Shown one piece after another: positions 1 to 8,250 of a stretch of 64,000 bases of DNA. The notes beneath the pieces are model-generated. The model ran no database searches, had not been told where the DNA came from, and saw only the letters and a program-made list of their open reading frames with translations. A program made the position numbers and the translations under genes. Each line of letters starts with the position of its first letter. The stretch's first letter is position 1. This DNA comes from Virgibacillus_O sediminis (GTDB lineage Bacteria > Bacillota > Bacilli > Bacillales > Amphibacillaceae): positions 99,044 through 163,043 of the forward strand of contig NZ_JBHRRZ010000037.1 of NCBI RefSeq assembly GCF_042643265.1, in the 5' to 3' direction.

Positions 1-991
1 ACAGCTTAAAGATGGAAGTGCCGATGATACCGTGGTTGTTCACTTGTTCACCGGCCAGGTGGCTGGCAATCAAGTAGGCCTGCCGATGTGCCGGCCAGGC
101 AAGCGCCACATGTCTTGGTTCCCCGGTGAAAAAATCCTTCGTTTCCACGGCGTCGCCAAGGGCGTAGATATCCGGATCATTTGTCTGCATATACTCGTTG
201 ACCGCGATGGCGCCGCTTCTCCCTAGTTTAAGGGATGCTGCTTCCGCAAGGCCGGTGTTTGGTTTTACCCCGGTTGCCATCAATGTCATATCTGCCTGAA
301 GTGTATCTCCGCTGCTTAGATGAACCGTCTTTCCGTTGTTAGAGTACCCCGCTAGTCCGTCATCCAAAATGAGCTTGATACCTTTCTCGCGGAGATGTTC
401 ATGAATCACTTCGGCCATATCTTTATCGACGACCTTCATTACCTGGGATGACCGGTCGATGACGGTGCACGTGATTCCCCGTTCATGAAGGTTTTCTGCC
501 ATTTCGAGGCCGATAAAGCCTCCGCCGATGATTGCAGCATTTTTTGGTTGGTTTCGCTCGATAAACTGATGGATTTCCTCCATATCGGGGATGGTCCTTA
601 GTGTGAAAACGCAGGCCTCATCCCGTCCCTCCACATCCGGGACTACTGCCGAAGCACCGGGAGAAATGATCAGCTTGTCATAGCTCTCCTCATACTCGCC
701 CGACTTGTCCTTCACCAATACTTTTTTTTCGCTGCGGTGGATGGATGTCACTTCAGTTCCAGTTCTTACGTCCACTGCGTATTTTTCACGAAATTTATCC
801 ACCGGAACGAGGATATCTTCCTTATTCTCAATGACACCGCCAAGGTAATAAGGCATCCCGCAGTTGGAGAAAGCGACATGCTCCCCTTTATCAAAAATAA
901 TGATTTCCACGTCTTTATCATTGCGGCGGATCTGGGCGGATACGGTAGCTCCTCCGCCGACACCGCCGACAACAAGAATCCGTTGTGCCAT
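1..991 (-). CDS. CoA-disulfide reductase-like FAD/NAD(P) oxidoreductase (3' end outside window)
   Basis: This is a pyridine nucleotide-disulfide oxidoreductase of the CoA-disulfide reductase / NADH oxidase group, which uses NAD(P)H and FAD to reduce CoA disulfide or related low-molecular-weight disulfides in the cytosol. The frame is open for 330 codons and runs off the left edge. Visible features are the FAD-binding GGVGGGA loop at residues 9-15, the single active cysteine Cys44 in FSNCGMPYY, a second dinucleotide motif IIGGGFIGLE near residue 150, and the GDA FAD motif near residue 290. The ATG at 991 follows AGGAG with 8 nt spacing. The missing C-terminus would show whether a rhodanese domain is fused. 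The substrate (CoA, bacillithiol or polysulfide) cannot be told from sequence. Confidence 0.85.
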   Translation of the reverse strand, partial: MAQRILVVGGVGGGATVSAQIRRNDKDVEIIIFDKGEHVAFSNCGMPYYLGGVIENKEDILVPVDKFREKYAVDVRTGTEVTSIHRSEKKVLVKDKSGEYEESYDKLIISPGASAVVPDVEGRDEACVFTLRTIPDMEEIHQFIERNQPKNAAIIGGGFIGLEMAENLHERGITCTVIDRSSQVMKVVDKDMAEVIHEHLREKGIKLILDDGLAGYSNNGKTVHLSSGDTLQADMTLMATGVKPNTGLAEAASLKLGRSGAIAVNEYMQTNDPDIYALGDAVETKDFFTGEPRHVALAWPAHRQAYLIASHLAGEQVNNHGIIGTSIFKL

Positions 992-1031
992 TCATTCCAC
1001 TCCTCATCAGTCCTGTTAATACTATTATTAC

Positions 1032-2375
1032 CTAAATGAGGCCGACTGAACCAAAGAATACAATGATGATGGTTATCGGAACGATCCAGCGCATGAGAAA
1101 ATACCAGGTGCTGTAGACGCCGGGATTCATGCCGGTACTGTAATGGAACTCTTGCCGGATGAGGCTTTTGTCCATTTTAAAACCGATGAACAGGGAGATG
1201 AATAAGCACCCTGCAGGCAGCATGATATTGCTTACCAGAAAGTCGGTTGCATCGAATACCGTCAGGCCGAAGATATGGAAATCTGCCAACGTGCTGGAAG
1301 AAAGGGCCGCTGGAATACCGGCGATGAATACAATCAATCCGGCGGTCGCCGCCACTTTTCCACGCGAGCGCCCCTTTTTCTCGGTGAATGCAGCGGTGAT
1401 GATTTCCAACATGCTGAACGACGATGTCAGCACGGCGAACAGGAAGAGCAGCAGGAACAGGCTCAGGAACAGCTCTCCGAACGGCATTTGGCTGAAGGCT
1501 TCCGGCAGGACCATGAATAATAGGCCCGGCCCTTCTGCAGGTTCCAGCCCGAAAGCGAAAACGACCGGGAAGATAGCCAGCCCTGCCAGCAAGGAAACAA
1601 ATATATTCATGATCGATACGGAGCCGGCGGACATCGGCAGGCTTACATCTTTTCCAAGATAGGAGCTATAGGTCACCATCACGGAAATTCCGACTGCGAG
1701 AGAAAAGAAGGATTGTCCCAGTGCATAGAGAATATTTTCCCCGGTCAATGCCGCAAAATCCGGCTCCAGGAAGAAACGGATTCCGTCCATCGCCCCTTCA
1801 AAGGTGATGGAGCGGAGGACGAGAATAATGAAAAAGACAAATAACAGGGGCATCAATATTTTACTTGATTTTTCAATCCCGTCCTTGATGCCAAACGAGA
1901 CGACGATGATATTGATCAGCATAAAGAACGCCAGTCCGGTTATGGTGATCAGCGGGTTTCCTGTTATGTCTGCGAACAACTGCTCATAATTGGCGCCGCC
2001 GCGGATGATTCCTCCGAAAATAGAGACGACACTGTATATCAGGACCCAGCCCCCTACGACACTGTAGAAGGACATAAGCAGGAAGGCGCCGACTACCCCC
2101 CAATGTCCGATGAACGACCATGGGGTTTTCGGCGCCAGTTTCTGGTAGGCGCTTACGGCTTCTTTTTCTGCTCCTCTTCCTATGATGAATTCCGCGATGA
2201 GGATGGGGAGTCCGATTAAGATGGTAAAGGCGATAAAGACGAGAAAGAAGGCTCCTCCTCCATTCATGCCTGTCATATAGGGGAATTTCCAAATTGCTCC
2301 GAGCCCGATTGCCGCTCCAGCTGAGGAGAGGATGAACCCGAGCTTGGATGCCCATTGATCTTTTTTGTTGCGCAT
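1032..2375 (-). CDS. Sodium:neurotransmitter symporter (NSS/SNF) family amino-acid carrier
   Basis: A 447-residue polytopic membrane protein of the NSS family, which imports amino acids or related amines with sodium. The signature GLGAIWKFPYMTGMNGGG in the first membrane segments (about residues 24-41) is the NSS substrate/sodium-site motif. About 11-12 hydrophobic segments follow, the usual size for bacterial members. It lies 81 nt downstream of kynA on the same strand, with its own promoter-like sequence in the gap. Bacterial NSS proteins include tryptophan carriers, so tryptophan or kynurenine uptake is a reasonable inference from position, but the sequence alone does not fix the substrate. 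Confidence 0.88.
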   Translation of the reverse strand: MRNKKDQWASKLGFILSSAGAAIGLGAIWKFPYMTGMNGGGAFFLVFIAFTILIGLPILIAEFIIGRGAEKEAVSAYQKLAPKTPWSFIGHWGVVGAFLLMSFYSVVGGWVLIYSVVSIFGGIIRGGANYEQLFADITGNPLITITGLAFFMLINIIVVSFGIKDGIEKSSKILMPLLFVFFIILVLRSITFEGAMDGIRFFLEPDFAALTGENILYALGQSFFSLAVGISVMVTYSSYLGKDVSLPMSAGSVSIMNIFVSLLAGLAIFPVVFAFGLEPAEGPGLLFMVLPEAFSQMPFGELFLSLFLLLFLFAVLTSSFSMLEIITAAFTEKKGRSRGKVAATAGLIVFIAGIPAALSSSTLADFHIFGLTVFDATDFLVSNIMLPAGCLFISLFIGFKMDKSLIRQEFHYSTGMNPGVYSTWYFLMRWIVPITIIIVFFGSVGLI

Positions 2376-2424
2376 ATGCTGTGATTTCCTTTCTTTGCTG
2401 TAACTATTATAGGGTATTTTTCAA

Positions 2425-2453
2425 ATTCTATTTTTCTTTCAGTAAAAAGTCAA
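2425..2453 (-). promoter_or_regulatory. SigA-type promoter for the NSS symporter gene
   Basis: On the minus strand TTGACT (2448-2453) and TAGAAT (2425-2430) are separated by 17 nt, directly after the kynA stop codon. The symporter can therefore be transcribed independently of kynUBA as well as by readthrough. Confidence 0.55.
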
Positions 2454-2456
2454 GTG

Positions 2457-3305
2457 CTATAGTCGGGTGCGGATGCTCCATAACTCAGGGAAAAAGGTAT
2501 GATCCAGCACCTTTTTCAAATAGCCGACACCGGATGAACCGCCTGTACCTTTCTTATGACCGATAATCCGCTCGACGGTCTTCATGTGGCGGAAACGCCA
2601 TTGCTGGAACCAGTCTTCAATGTCTACGAGCTTTTCGCCAAGCTGGTAGAGGTCCCAGTAGCGGTCCACATCCTGATACACCTTCAGCCAGGCTTTCTCT
2701 ACACTCTCATTGGGTGCATAGGTCTCAGAGTAGTCACGCTTCACCACCGCCTCGTCAATGGCGAGCCCTGCCTGGGCAAGTGCCTGGATGGAGACGTCAT
2801 AGAGGCCGGGAGAGTGGTATGCATCTTTTAATATGGCATGCAGGCCGGGGTCCTTTTCATATATCTTGAGAATATGCGGCGTCTTGTAGCCGAGAACGAA
2901 TTCGACAAGCCGGTATTGATAGGATTGGAACCCGGATGCATTGCCCAGGCTGGATCGGAATTCCATGTATTCGGCAGGGGTCAGGGTGGACAGGACATCC
3001 CAGGCCTGGATGATTTGTGTCTGGGTGCGCGATACCCGTGCAAGCATTTTAAACGAGGCCTGCAGTTCACTTCGTTTAATGGCCGATATTACCCCCTTGA
3101 TCTCATGGATGATCAGCTTGAGCCACAGCTCACTGACCTGATGGATGATAATGAACAGCATCTCATCATGGTGGCCGGACAGCCGTTTCTGGCTGTCCAG
3201 CAGTTTATCCAGCTGAAGGTAGTCCCCATAGGTCGTTTTTTCCTTGAAATCCGTGTGTATATCCTGTTCCGTCCGGAAAGTGTCGTCGGAGGAGTGCTTG
3301 CTCAC
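2457..3305 (-). CDS. kynA: Tryptophan 2,3-dioxygenase
   Basis: Heme enzyme that opens the indole ring of L-tryptophan with O2 to give N-formylkynurenine, the first step of the kynurenine route. At 282 residues it has the normal bacterial length. Visible signatures are YGDYLQLDKLLDSQ near residue 26, HDEMLFIIIHQVSELWLKL with the active-site histidine, and the C-terminal RHMKTVERIIGHK...GTGGSSGVGYL, which carries the proximal heme histidine and the substrate loop. The start is GTG at 3305, preceded by GGAGGGG, and it overlaps the kynB stop codon (GTGA). It is the last gene of a kynU-kynB-kynA operon, although its product acts first. Confidence 0.96.
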   Translation of the reverse strand: MSKHSSDDTFRTEQDIHTDFKEKTTYGDYLQLDKLLDSQKRLSGHHDEMLFIIIHQVSELWLKLIIHEIKGVISAIKRSELQASFKMLARVSRTQTQIIQAWDVLSTLTPAEYMEFRSSLGNASGFQSYQYRLVEFVLGYKTPHILKIYEKDPGLHAILKDAYHSPGLYDVSIQALAQAGLAIDEAVVKRDYSETYAPNESVEKAWLKVYQDVDRYWDLYQLGEKLVDIEDWFQQWRFRHMKTVERIIGHKKGTGGSSGVGYLKKVLDHTFFPELWSIRTRL

Positions 3306-3946
3306 GGCCGCCCCTCCTTTCCGGAAATGGGACGGAGCACCGCACGGACAGGGCTACCGTCCGCACCCTGTATAGCAAGCGGCAGTGCAATCAATTCATA
3401 TATTCCCGGTTTAACATGGTCCAGCATCAGGTTTTCCAATATGTTGATCCCGTTATCATAAAGCGCATGATGGGTCTCTAGTTCTTTGCTGTCGGCCGGG
3501 TCCACGCTCGGTATGTCAACCCCCAGCAGGTTGACTCCCTGTTCCTTGAGGAAGGGTGCAATTCCTGGATCTAGTGCCGGCATCGCGTCCGGGAAACGTT
3601 TGGGGTTATTGGGCAGTGATGTGTTTAGTAGAACGCGGCTCACTCCCATGCCTTTGATTTCCTTCAGATCTTCTATCGTCACCGGGTCAGATTGGCGGAC
3701 GTCCAGCACCAATGCCTTTCCGATATAGCGGTCCAGGTCGAGCTGGTCGATGGTCCGTCCATTTTCATCATAATGGAAAGGTGCATCTGCATGGGTTCCG
3801 GTATGAAGGCTTGCTGTCATCTGCCCGACGTTGACACTGCCGGTTTCCTGTTTCGTATAGGTGAGTTCGAAAGCGAAGGGGGTATCCCCTGGAAAGCTGG
3901 CCATATCATTGGTTAAAGGCTGTGAGATATCGATCCATTTCGTCAT
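3302..3946 (-). CDS. kynB: Kynurenine formamidase (arylformamidase)
   Basis: Cyclase-family metal hydrolase that removes formate from N-formylkynurenine to give L-kynurenine. The metal-binding motif HTGTHADAPFHY is intact near residue 50, and the fold-typical LLGVDIPSVDP segment follows near residue 150. I place the start at the ATG at 3946, giving 214 residues beginning MTKWIDISQ. It has GGAG upstream and lies 7 nt beyond the kynU stop. A longer frame upstream of this ATG would overlap kynU and has no better ribosome site. It is the middle gene of the kynUBA operon. Confidence 0.95.
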   Translation of the reverse strand: MTKWIDISQPLTNDMASFPGDTPFAFELTYTKQETGSVNVGQMTASLHTGTHADAPFHYDENGRTIDQLDLDRYIGKALVLDVRQSDPVTIEDLKEIKGMGVSRVLLNTSLPNNPKRFPDAMPALDPGIAPFLKEQGVNLLGVDIPSVDPADSKELETHHALYDNGINILENLMLDHVKPGIYELIALPLAIQGADGSPVRAVLRPISGKEGRP

Positions 3947-3953
3947 CAGGCAA

Positions 3954-5216
3954 TCACTCCCGTTCATTTTGGTAATTTTTGTAGCTTTCATCGTCCAAGA
4001 TGGTTTTCAATATGTCCACGGTCTTCCATACTTCTTCAAACGTATTGTAGAGAGCCACAGGTGCAAGGCGGATGCCGTTCGGTGTCCGGAAATCAGGGAT
4101 GACGCCCTTCGATTTCAATGCCTTGCAGATAGCGGCGGCCTGCGGGTGTTCGAGAAGTACATGTCCGCCCCGTTCTTTCTCCTCCCTCGGATTGGCAACT
4201 TTCAGCTTCTGGTCCTTCAGCCTGCTGTCGATGAGTTCCAGCATATAGTCCGTCAAGGAAAGCGATTTTTCCCTTATGCGGCCGATGCCGGCTTCCCCTA
4301 TCATTTCCAGGGAGCCGAGCAATGGTGCGGCACTTAGAATATGCGGTGTGCCGATCTGATAGGCTCCTGCATCATGTGCTGGGGTCAGGGTATGCTCCAT
4401 ATCGAACTGCTTTTCCTTCAAGGAACTGAACCAGCCTGACAGACCTGGTTCATTGCCAAAGTGTTTTTCATTCACATATAATCCGGCCACACTGCCTGGC
4501 CCGCCGTTTAGATGCTTATAGGTGCACCAGAAGGCGAAATCGGTGCCCCAGGCTGAGAGTTGGTGCGGGACGGAGCCGATCGAATGGCAAAGGTCGAAGC
4601 CGATAGGGATTCCCCGCTCTTGAGCCGCTTTTGTCAATGCTTCCATATCAAGGACTTGCCCACTACGGTAAAGTACGCCGGGCAGGACAATCAAAGCGAT
4701 GTCATCGGTCATTGCTTCGATGATTTCTGAGGTGTCCAGAGTATGGCCGTCCTTGCTTTTTACCTGTACTAGATGTTCATCCGGATGAAGTCCATGCAGC
4801 TGGAGCTGGCTCTTCAGTGCATAGATATCCGAGGGAAAATTCAGTTCGTCGGCCAGTATCTTTGTCCGGTTTCCTTCCGGCTTATAAAAGCTTGCTGTCA
4901 GCTGATGGAGATTAGTGGTAGTGGAACCGGTGACAATGGTCTCCTCCGGCTTGGCACCGATCAAGGGAGCGGACATGGCCCCCAGTTTCTCCGACAAATA
5001 GAACCATGGATTTTCCCCTTCTGTCCAGCCGTCGATCGCGTAATCCTTCCAGGAATTCAAGAGGGAAGTGACAGAAGCTTCCGCCCGCTTGGACAAAAGG
5101 CCAAGGGAATTCCCGTCGAAATATATTTTCTTCTTATCTATATAGAATTCATGGCGAAAATCCCTCAGTTGATCTGCTTCATCTAACTGTCTTGCATAGG
5201 AATGGTCAGTATTCAT
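3954..5216 (-). CDS. kynU: Kynureninase
   Basis: PLP enzyme cleaving L-kynurenine to anthranilate and L-alanine. The product has 420 residues, standard for the family. The N-terminal FDGNSLGL motif, the DLCHSIGSVPH segment and the PLP-lysine motif TYKHLNGGPGS are all intact. The ATG at 5216 is preferred because AGAGGTG sits 6 nt upstream; the in-frame GTG at 5225 lies within that ribosome site. It is the first gene of kynUBA. Anthranilate made here could feed tryptophan resynthesis or be excreted; no anthranilate-degrading gene is visible in the window. Confidence 0.96.
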   Translation of the reverse strand: MNTDHSYARQLDEADQLRDFRHEFYIDKKKIYFDGNSLGLLSKRAEASVTSLLNSWKDYAIDGWTEGENPWFYLSEKLGAMSAPLIGAKPEETIVTGSTTTNLHQLTASFYKPEGNRTKILADELNFPSDIYALKSQLQLHGLHPDEHLVQVKSKDGHTLDTSEIIEAMTDDIALIVLPGVLYRSGQVLDMEALTKAAQERGIPIGFDLCHSIGSVPHQLSAWGTDFAFWCTYKHLNGGPGSVAGLYVNEKHFGNEPGLSGWFSSLKEKQFDMEHTLTPAHDAGAYQIGTPHILSAAPLLGSLEMIGEAGIGRIREKSLSLTDYMLELIDSRLKDQKLKVANPREEKERGGHVLLEHPQAAAICKALKSKGVIPDFRTPNGIRLAPVALYNTFEEVWKTVDILKTILDDESYKNYQNERE

Positions 5217-5238
5217 GGGAAACACCTCTGATAAAAAT

Positions 5239-5264
5239 ATTTGTTGGTTAACATTCTAACAAAT
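5239..5264. promoter_or_regulatory. Inverted repeat in the kynU/lysine-operon divergent promoter region
   Basis: ATTTGTT (5239-5245) and AACAAAT (5258-5264) form perfect 7-bp arms around a 12-nt spacer. The repeat lies 23 bp upstream of the kynU ATG, in the only intergenic space between the two divergent amino-acid operons. This is the form of an operator, but no regulator gene is adjacent and no known box is matched. Confidence 0.4.
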
Positions 5265-5386
5265 TCCCTTCTCCTTTCCGTATAAATGGCAAAGTTTCTA
5301 AATAAAATGGAAAAAAGCCTAAAATTAGTATGGTAAATATATTATATTCAAACTATACTGAAATTAACTGGCGCGGAGGGGATGTA

Positions 5387-6559
5387 ATGGCCTTTATTTC
5401 CCGGCATGTGAGCAGTCTGCCTGCTTACCTATTTTCAGAGTTTGCCAGAAAAAAGCAAAAGCTTCAGGAAAAGGGTGTCGATGTCATCGATCTAGGAATC
5501 GGTGCCCCGGACCTGTCTCCGCCTGAATTCGTCATAGATAAATTGGTAGAGGAACTGGGGGTAGCGGAAAATCATCGGTATTCCTCCTACAGCGGCTGCA
5601 AAGAATTCAAAGAGGCAGTCGCATCTTTTTACCAGCGGCGATATCAAGTGGACCTTGATCCAGAAGAGGAAGTACTTGCCCTGATCGGTTCAAAGGAAGG
5701 CATTGCACATTTAATCCAGGCAGTGGTGGATCCAGGTGATAAGGTTATTGTCCCTGACCCAGGTTATCCCGTCTATGAAAAAGCGGTCCATCTGACCAGA
5801 GGAGAAATGGTCCGTCTGCCGCTTGATGCTTCCCATGGCTTTCTGCCGGATTTTAACCGTGTCCCGATCCATCATGCAGAACAGGCAAAGCTGATGCTGC
5901 TCAACTACCCCGGCAACCCGACGGCAGCGACAGCGGATAAAAAGGCATTTTTGAATGCGGTTACATACGCAGAAAAATATCACCTTGCCATAGCAAATGA
6001 TGCAGCATATGACCTTTTGACATTTGGAGACTATCAATCTCCCAGTATTCTGCAGATCCCCGGGGCAAAAGATAGGACGGTAGAATTTGGCTCCCTGTCC
6101 AAAAGCTTCAGCATGGCTGGCTGGAGGATCGGCTATGCGGTCGGAAACAAGGAGATCATCCAGGGTCTTGCCACCCTTAAAAGCAATATGGACACTTCTC
6201 AGTTCCTCCCGGTCCAGAAAGCTGCCGCCGCGGCGCTAAACAGTGATCTGGCAAGTGTGGAGGAAAATAATAGGATCTATCAAGAGCGTATGGAGAAAAT
6301 GCATACTGCATTACGCGAGCTTGGCATCAAGGCGAAAAAGCCCCGCGGTACATTATTCCTCTGGGCAGAGGTGCCAAGGGGATACCGGTCAATGGATTTT
6401 GCAGATAAGCTTTTAGAAGAATCTGGAGTGATCGTGACACCCGGCTCCGCCTTTGGAGAGGGTGGGGAAGGATACTTCCGGATTGCACTGACTGTACCTG
6501 CAAAGCGGCTGGAGGAAGTGATCCGGAGATGGAAAAGACTTGGGATAGGAGGTGGCTGA
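5387..6559 (+). CDS. Class I/II aminotransferase, predicted 2-aminoadipate (possibly also kynurenine) aminotransferase
   Basis: Fold-type I PLP aminotransferase, 390 residues from the ATG at 5387 (GGAGGGG 5 nt upstream; an in-frame upstream ATG at 5330 lacks a ribosome site). Visible are the N-terminal DLGIGAPDLSPP motif, NYPGNPTAATA and the PLP-lysine motif SLSKSFSMAGWRIGY. It opens an operon with a ThDP enzyme, an aldehyde dehydrogenase and lysine 6-dehydrogenase. That context makes deamination of 2-aminoadipate to 2-oxoadipate its likely job. It also lies divergently beside kynUBA, and mammalian KAT II/AadAT uses both aminoadipate and kynurenine, so dual use is possible. By sequence alone it resembles generic diaminopimelate/aspartate-type aminotransferases. 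Confidence 0.85.
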   Translation: MAFISRHVSSLPAYLFSEFARKKQKLQEKGVDVIDLGIGAPDLSPPEFVIDKLVEELGVAENHRYSSYSGCKEFKEAVASFYQRRYQVDLDPEEEVLALIGSKEGIAHLIQAVVDPGDKVIVPDPGYPVYEKAVHLTRGEMVRLPLDASHGFLPDFNRVPIHHAEQAKLMLLNYPGNPTAATADKKAFLNAVTYAEKYHLAIANDAAYDLLTFGDYQSPSILQIPGAKDRTVEFGSLSKSFSMAGWRIGYAVGNKEIIQGLATLKSNMDTSQFLPVQKAAAAALNSDLASVEENNRIYQERMEKMHTALRELGIKAKKPRGTLFLWAEVPRGYRSMDFADKLLEESGVIVTPGSAFGEGGEGYFRIALTVPAKRLEEVIRRWKRLGIGGG

Positions 6560-8230
6560 ATGAAGAAGGAACATGGCCGGTCCGGCATAATGACGGCAGC
6601 CCAGGCGATTGTCGAGTGCATGATCAATGAGGGAATCGACAAGGTATTCTGTGTCCCTGGGGAAAGCTATCTGCCGGTTCTGGACTCCCTGCATGATGAG
6701 CCGTCTGTACATGTCATCTCCGCTAGGCAGGAGGGGGGCGCCGCCTTTATGGCGGAAGCTTATGCCAAATCCACAGGAAAGCCTGGAGTGGTGCTTGCCA
6801 CCAGAGCAGTGGGAGCGGCAAATGCTTCGATCGGCATTCATACTGCCCTCCAGGACTCCACACCCCTTGTTGTATTTCTCGGCCAAGTCCACCGCAGCTT
6901 CAGGGGCCGGGAAGGATTCCAAGAAGCAGACCTAGATCGTTACTTGGACCAGTTCACCAAATGGTCGGCGGAAGTGAATGATCCGGCCCGGATGCCGGAA
7001 ATTGTTCAACGGGCCTTCCGGGTGGCGCAAACAGGAAGACCAGGGCCTGTCGTGGTATCACTGCCGGAAGATGTCCTGCCGCTCGAGGCAGATATGCATT
7101 TCGGCCCCCCGCTTCGCCGTCCGCACCCAGCACCGTCCGATCAAGAGGTCCAGTTGCTAGGGGACATCCTTGCTGCTGTAGACAAACCAGTAATCATTGC
7201 CGGCGGCGGGGTGAAGATGGCAGGAGCGGAGGATTTGCTGCTGGAGTTCTCCGAAAAATTCCACATGCCCGTGGTGACAGCATTCCGGCGCCATGATGTG
7301 TTCCCGCATGACCATGCGTTTTATGCGGGGCATCTCGGTCTTGGGACCAATAAGGAAATAATCACGACGGTCAAGGAAGCAGATTGTGTGTTGGCGCTTG
7401 GCACCAGGCTGTCGGAAGTGACCACCCAGGATTATTCCCTGCCGCATCGGCACCAGAAGCTGGTTCATGTCGATATCAGCGATGAAACGATTGGAAAAGT
7501 ATTTCCTCCAGACCTTGGCATGGTGGCTGATATGGGAGAAGCCCTGAAAAAGTTCCTGAAACTTCCTGATGTGAACCTCTCAAGGCAGTGGGCAGAAGAA
7601 CGGGGGTGGGCATACCAGGCTGTCAGCAGCCTGAAGCCAATGGAGGGCGATCCCCTCAATAAGCGTGTGATCCGCGTGCTTGCCGAAAAGCTGCCGGAAG
7701 ATGCCATTCTGACAACCGATGCCGGAAATTTTGCCGGCTGGCTTCACGCTTTTTACCCTTTTCGGAAAAAGCATACCTTTATAGGCCCGACGTCTGGTGC
7801 GATGGGGTATGGCATGCCCGGGGCACTCGGGGCGAAGCTTGCGTTTCCTGAAAAAGCGGTGGTATCCCTCTCCGGGGACGGTGGTTTCATGATGACAGGG
7901 CAGGAGCTGGAGACTGCTGTCAGGTACGACATTCCTGTCATAAGTTTGGTTTTTAATAATAAGATGTATGGTACCATCCGGATGCATCAGGAAATCCATT
8001 ATCCGGAAAAGGTGCTCGGAACGGATCTTGGACAGATATCGTTTGCAGCGTTTGCCAGAAGCCTTGGTGCGGATGGATATACAGTAGAAACGGAAGCGGG
8101 ATTTTCATCGGCTTTAAGCCAGGCATTGGTTAAACAGCGGCCTGCACTTATAGAAATAAAGACGGATAAGGAGCAGATATCCGTTTCCTCGACCATCAGT
8201 GAGTTGCGGAAGCGTGGCGGAAATGGATGA
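6560..8230 (+). CDS. ThDP-dependent enzyme of the acetolactate synthase fold, predicted 2-oxoadipate decarboxylase
   Basis: A 556-residue ThDP enzyme with the N-terminal pyrimidine-binding domain (catalytic Glu58 in SARQEGGAAFMA), a central domain, and a C-terminal pyrophosphate domain with GDGGFMMTGQELE followed by NN near residues 437-466. It looks like a large acetolactate synthase subunit, but no regulatory subunit or branched-chain gene is nearby. The start follows the aminotransferase stop directly (TGAATG) with AGGAGG upstream. Placed between an aminoadipate-type aminotransferase and an aldehyde dehydrogenase, non-oxidative decarboxylation of 2-oxoadipate to glutarate semialdehyde is the best-fitting role. 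This is inference; the family signature alone would only support a 2-oxo acid decarboxylase or synthase. Confidence 0.8.
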   Translation: MKKEHGRSGIMTAAQAIVECMINEGIDKVFCVPGESYLPVLDSLHDEPSVHVISARQEGGAAFMAEAYAKSTGKPGVVLATRAVGAANASIGIHTALQDSTPLVVFLGQVHRSFRGREGFQEADLDRYLDQFTKWSAEVNDPARMPEIVQRAFRVAQTGRPGPVVVSLPEDVLPLEADMHFGPPLRRPHPAPSDQEVQLLGDILAAVDKPVIIAGGGVKMAGAEDLLLEFSEKFHMPVVTAFRRHDVFPHDHAFYAGHLGLGTNKEIITTVKEADCVLALGTRLSEVTTQDYSLPHRHQKLVHVDISDETIGKVFPPDLGMVADMGEALKKFLKLPDVNLSRQWAEERGWAYQAVSSLKPMEGDPLNKRVIRVLAEKLPEDAILTTDAGNFAGWLHAFYPFRKKHTFIGPTSGAMGYGMPGALGAKLAFPEKAVVSLSGDGGFMMTGQELETAVRYDIPVISLVFNNKMYGTIRMHQEIHYPEKVLGTDLGQISFAAFARSLGADGYTVETEAGFSSALSQALVKQRPALIEIKTDKEQISVSSTISELRKRGGNG

Positions 8231-8250
8231 ATATAAAGGGAGGTATGGAT

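Noticed and set aside
6560..8230. Acetolactate synthase large subunit for branched-chain amino acids
   Set aside because: No small regulatory subunit, no ilv/leu genes, and the operon is lysine-catabolic; retained only as family description.
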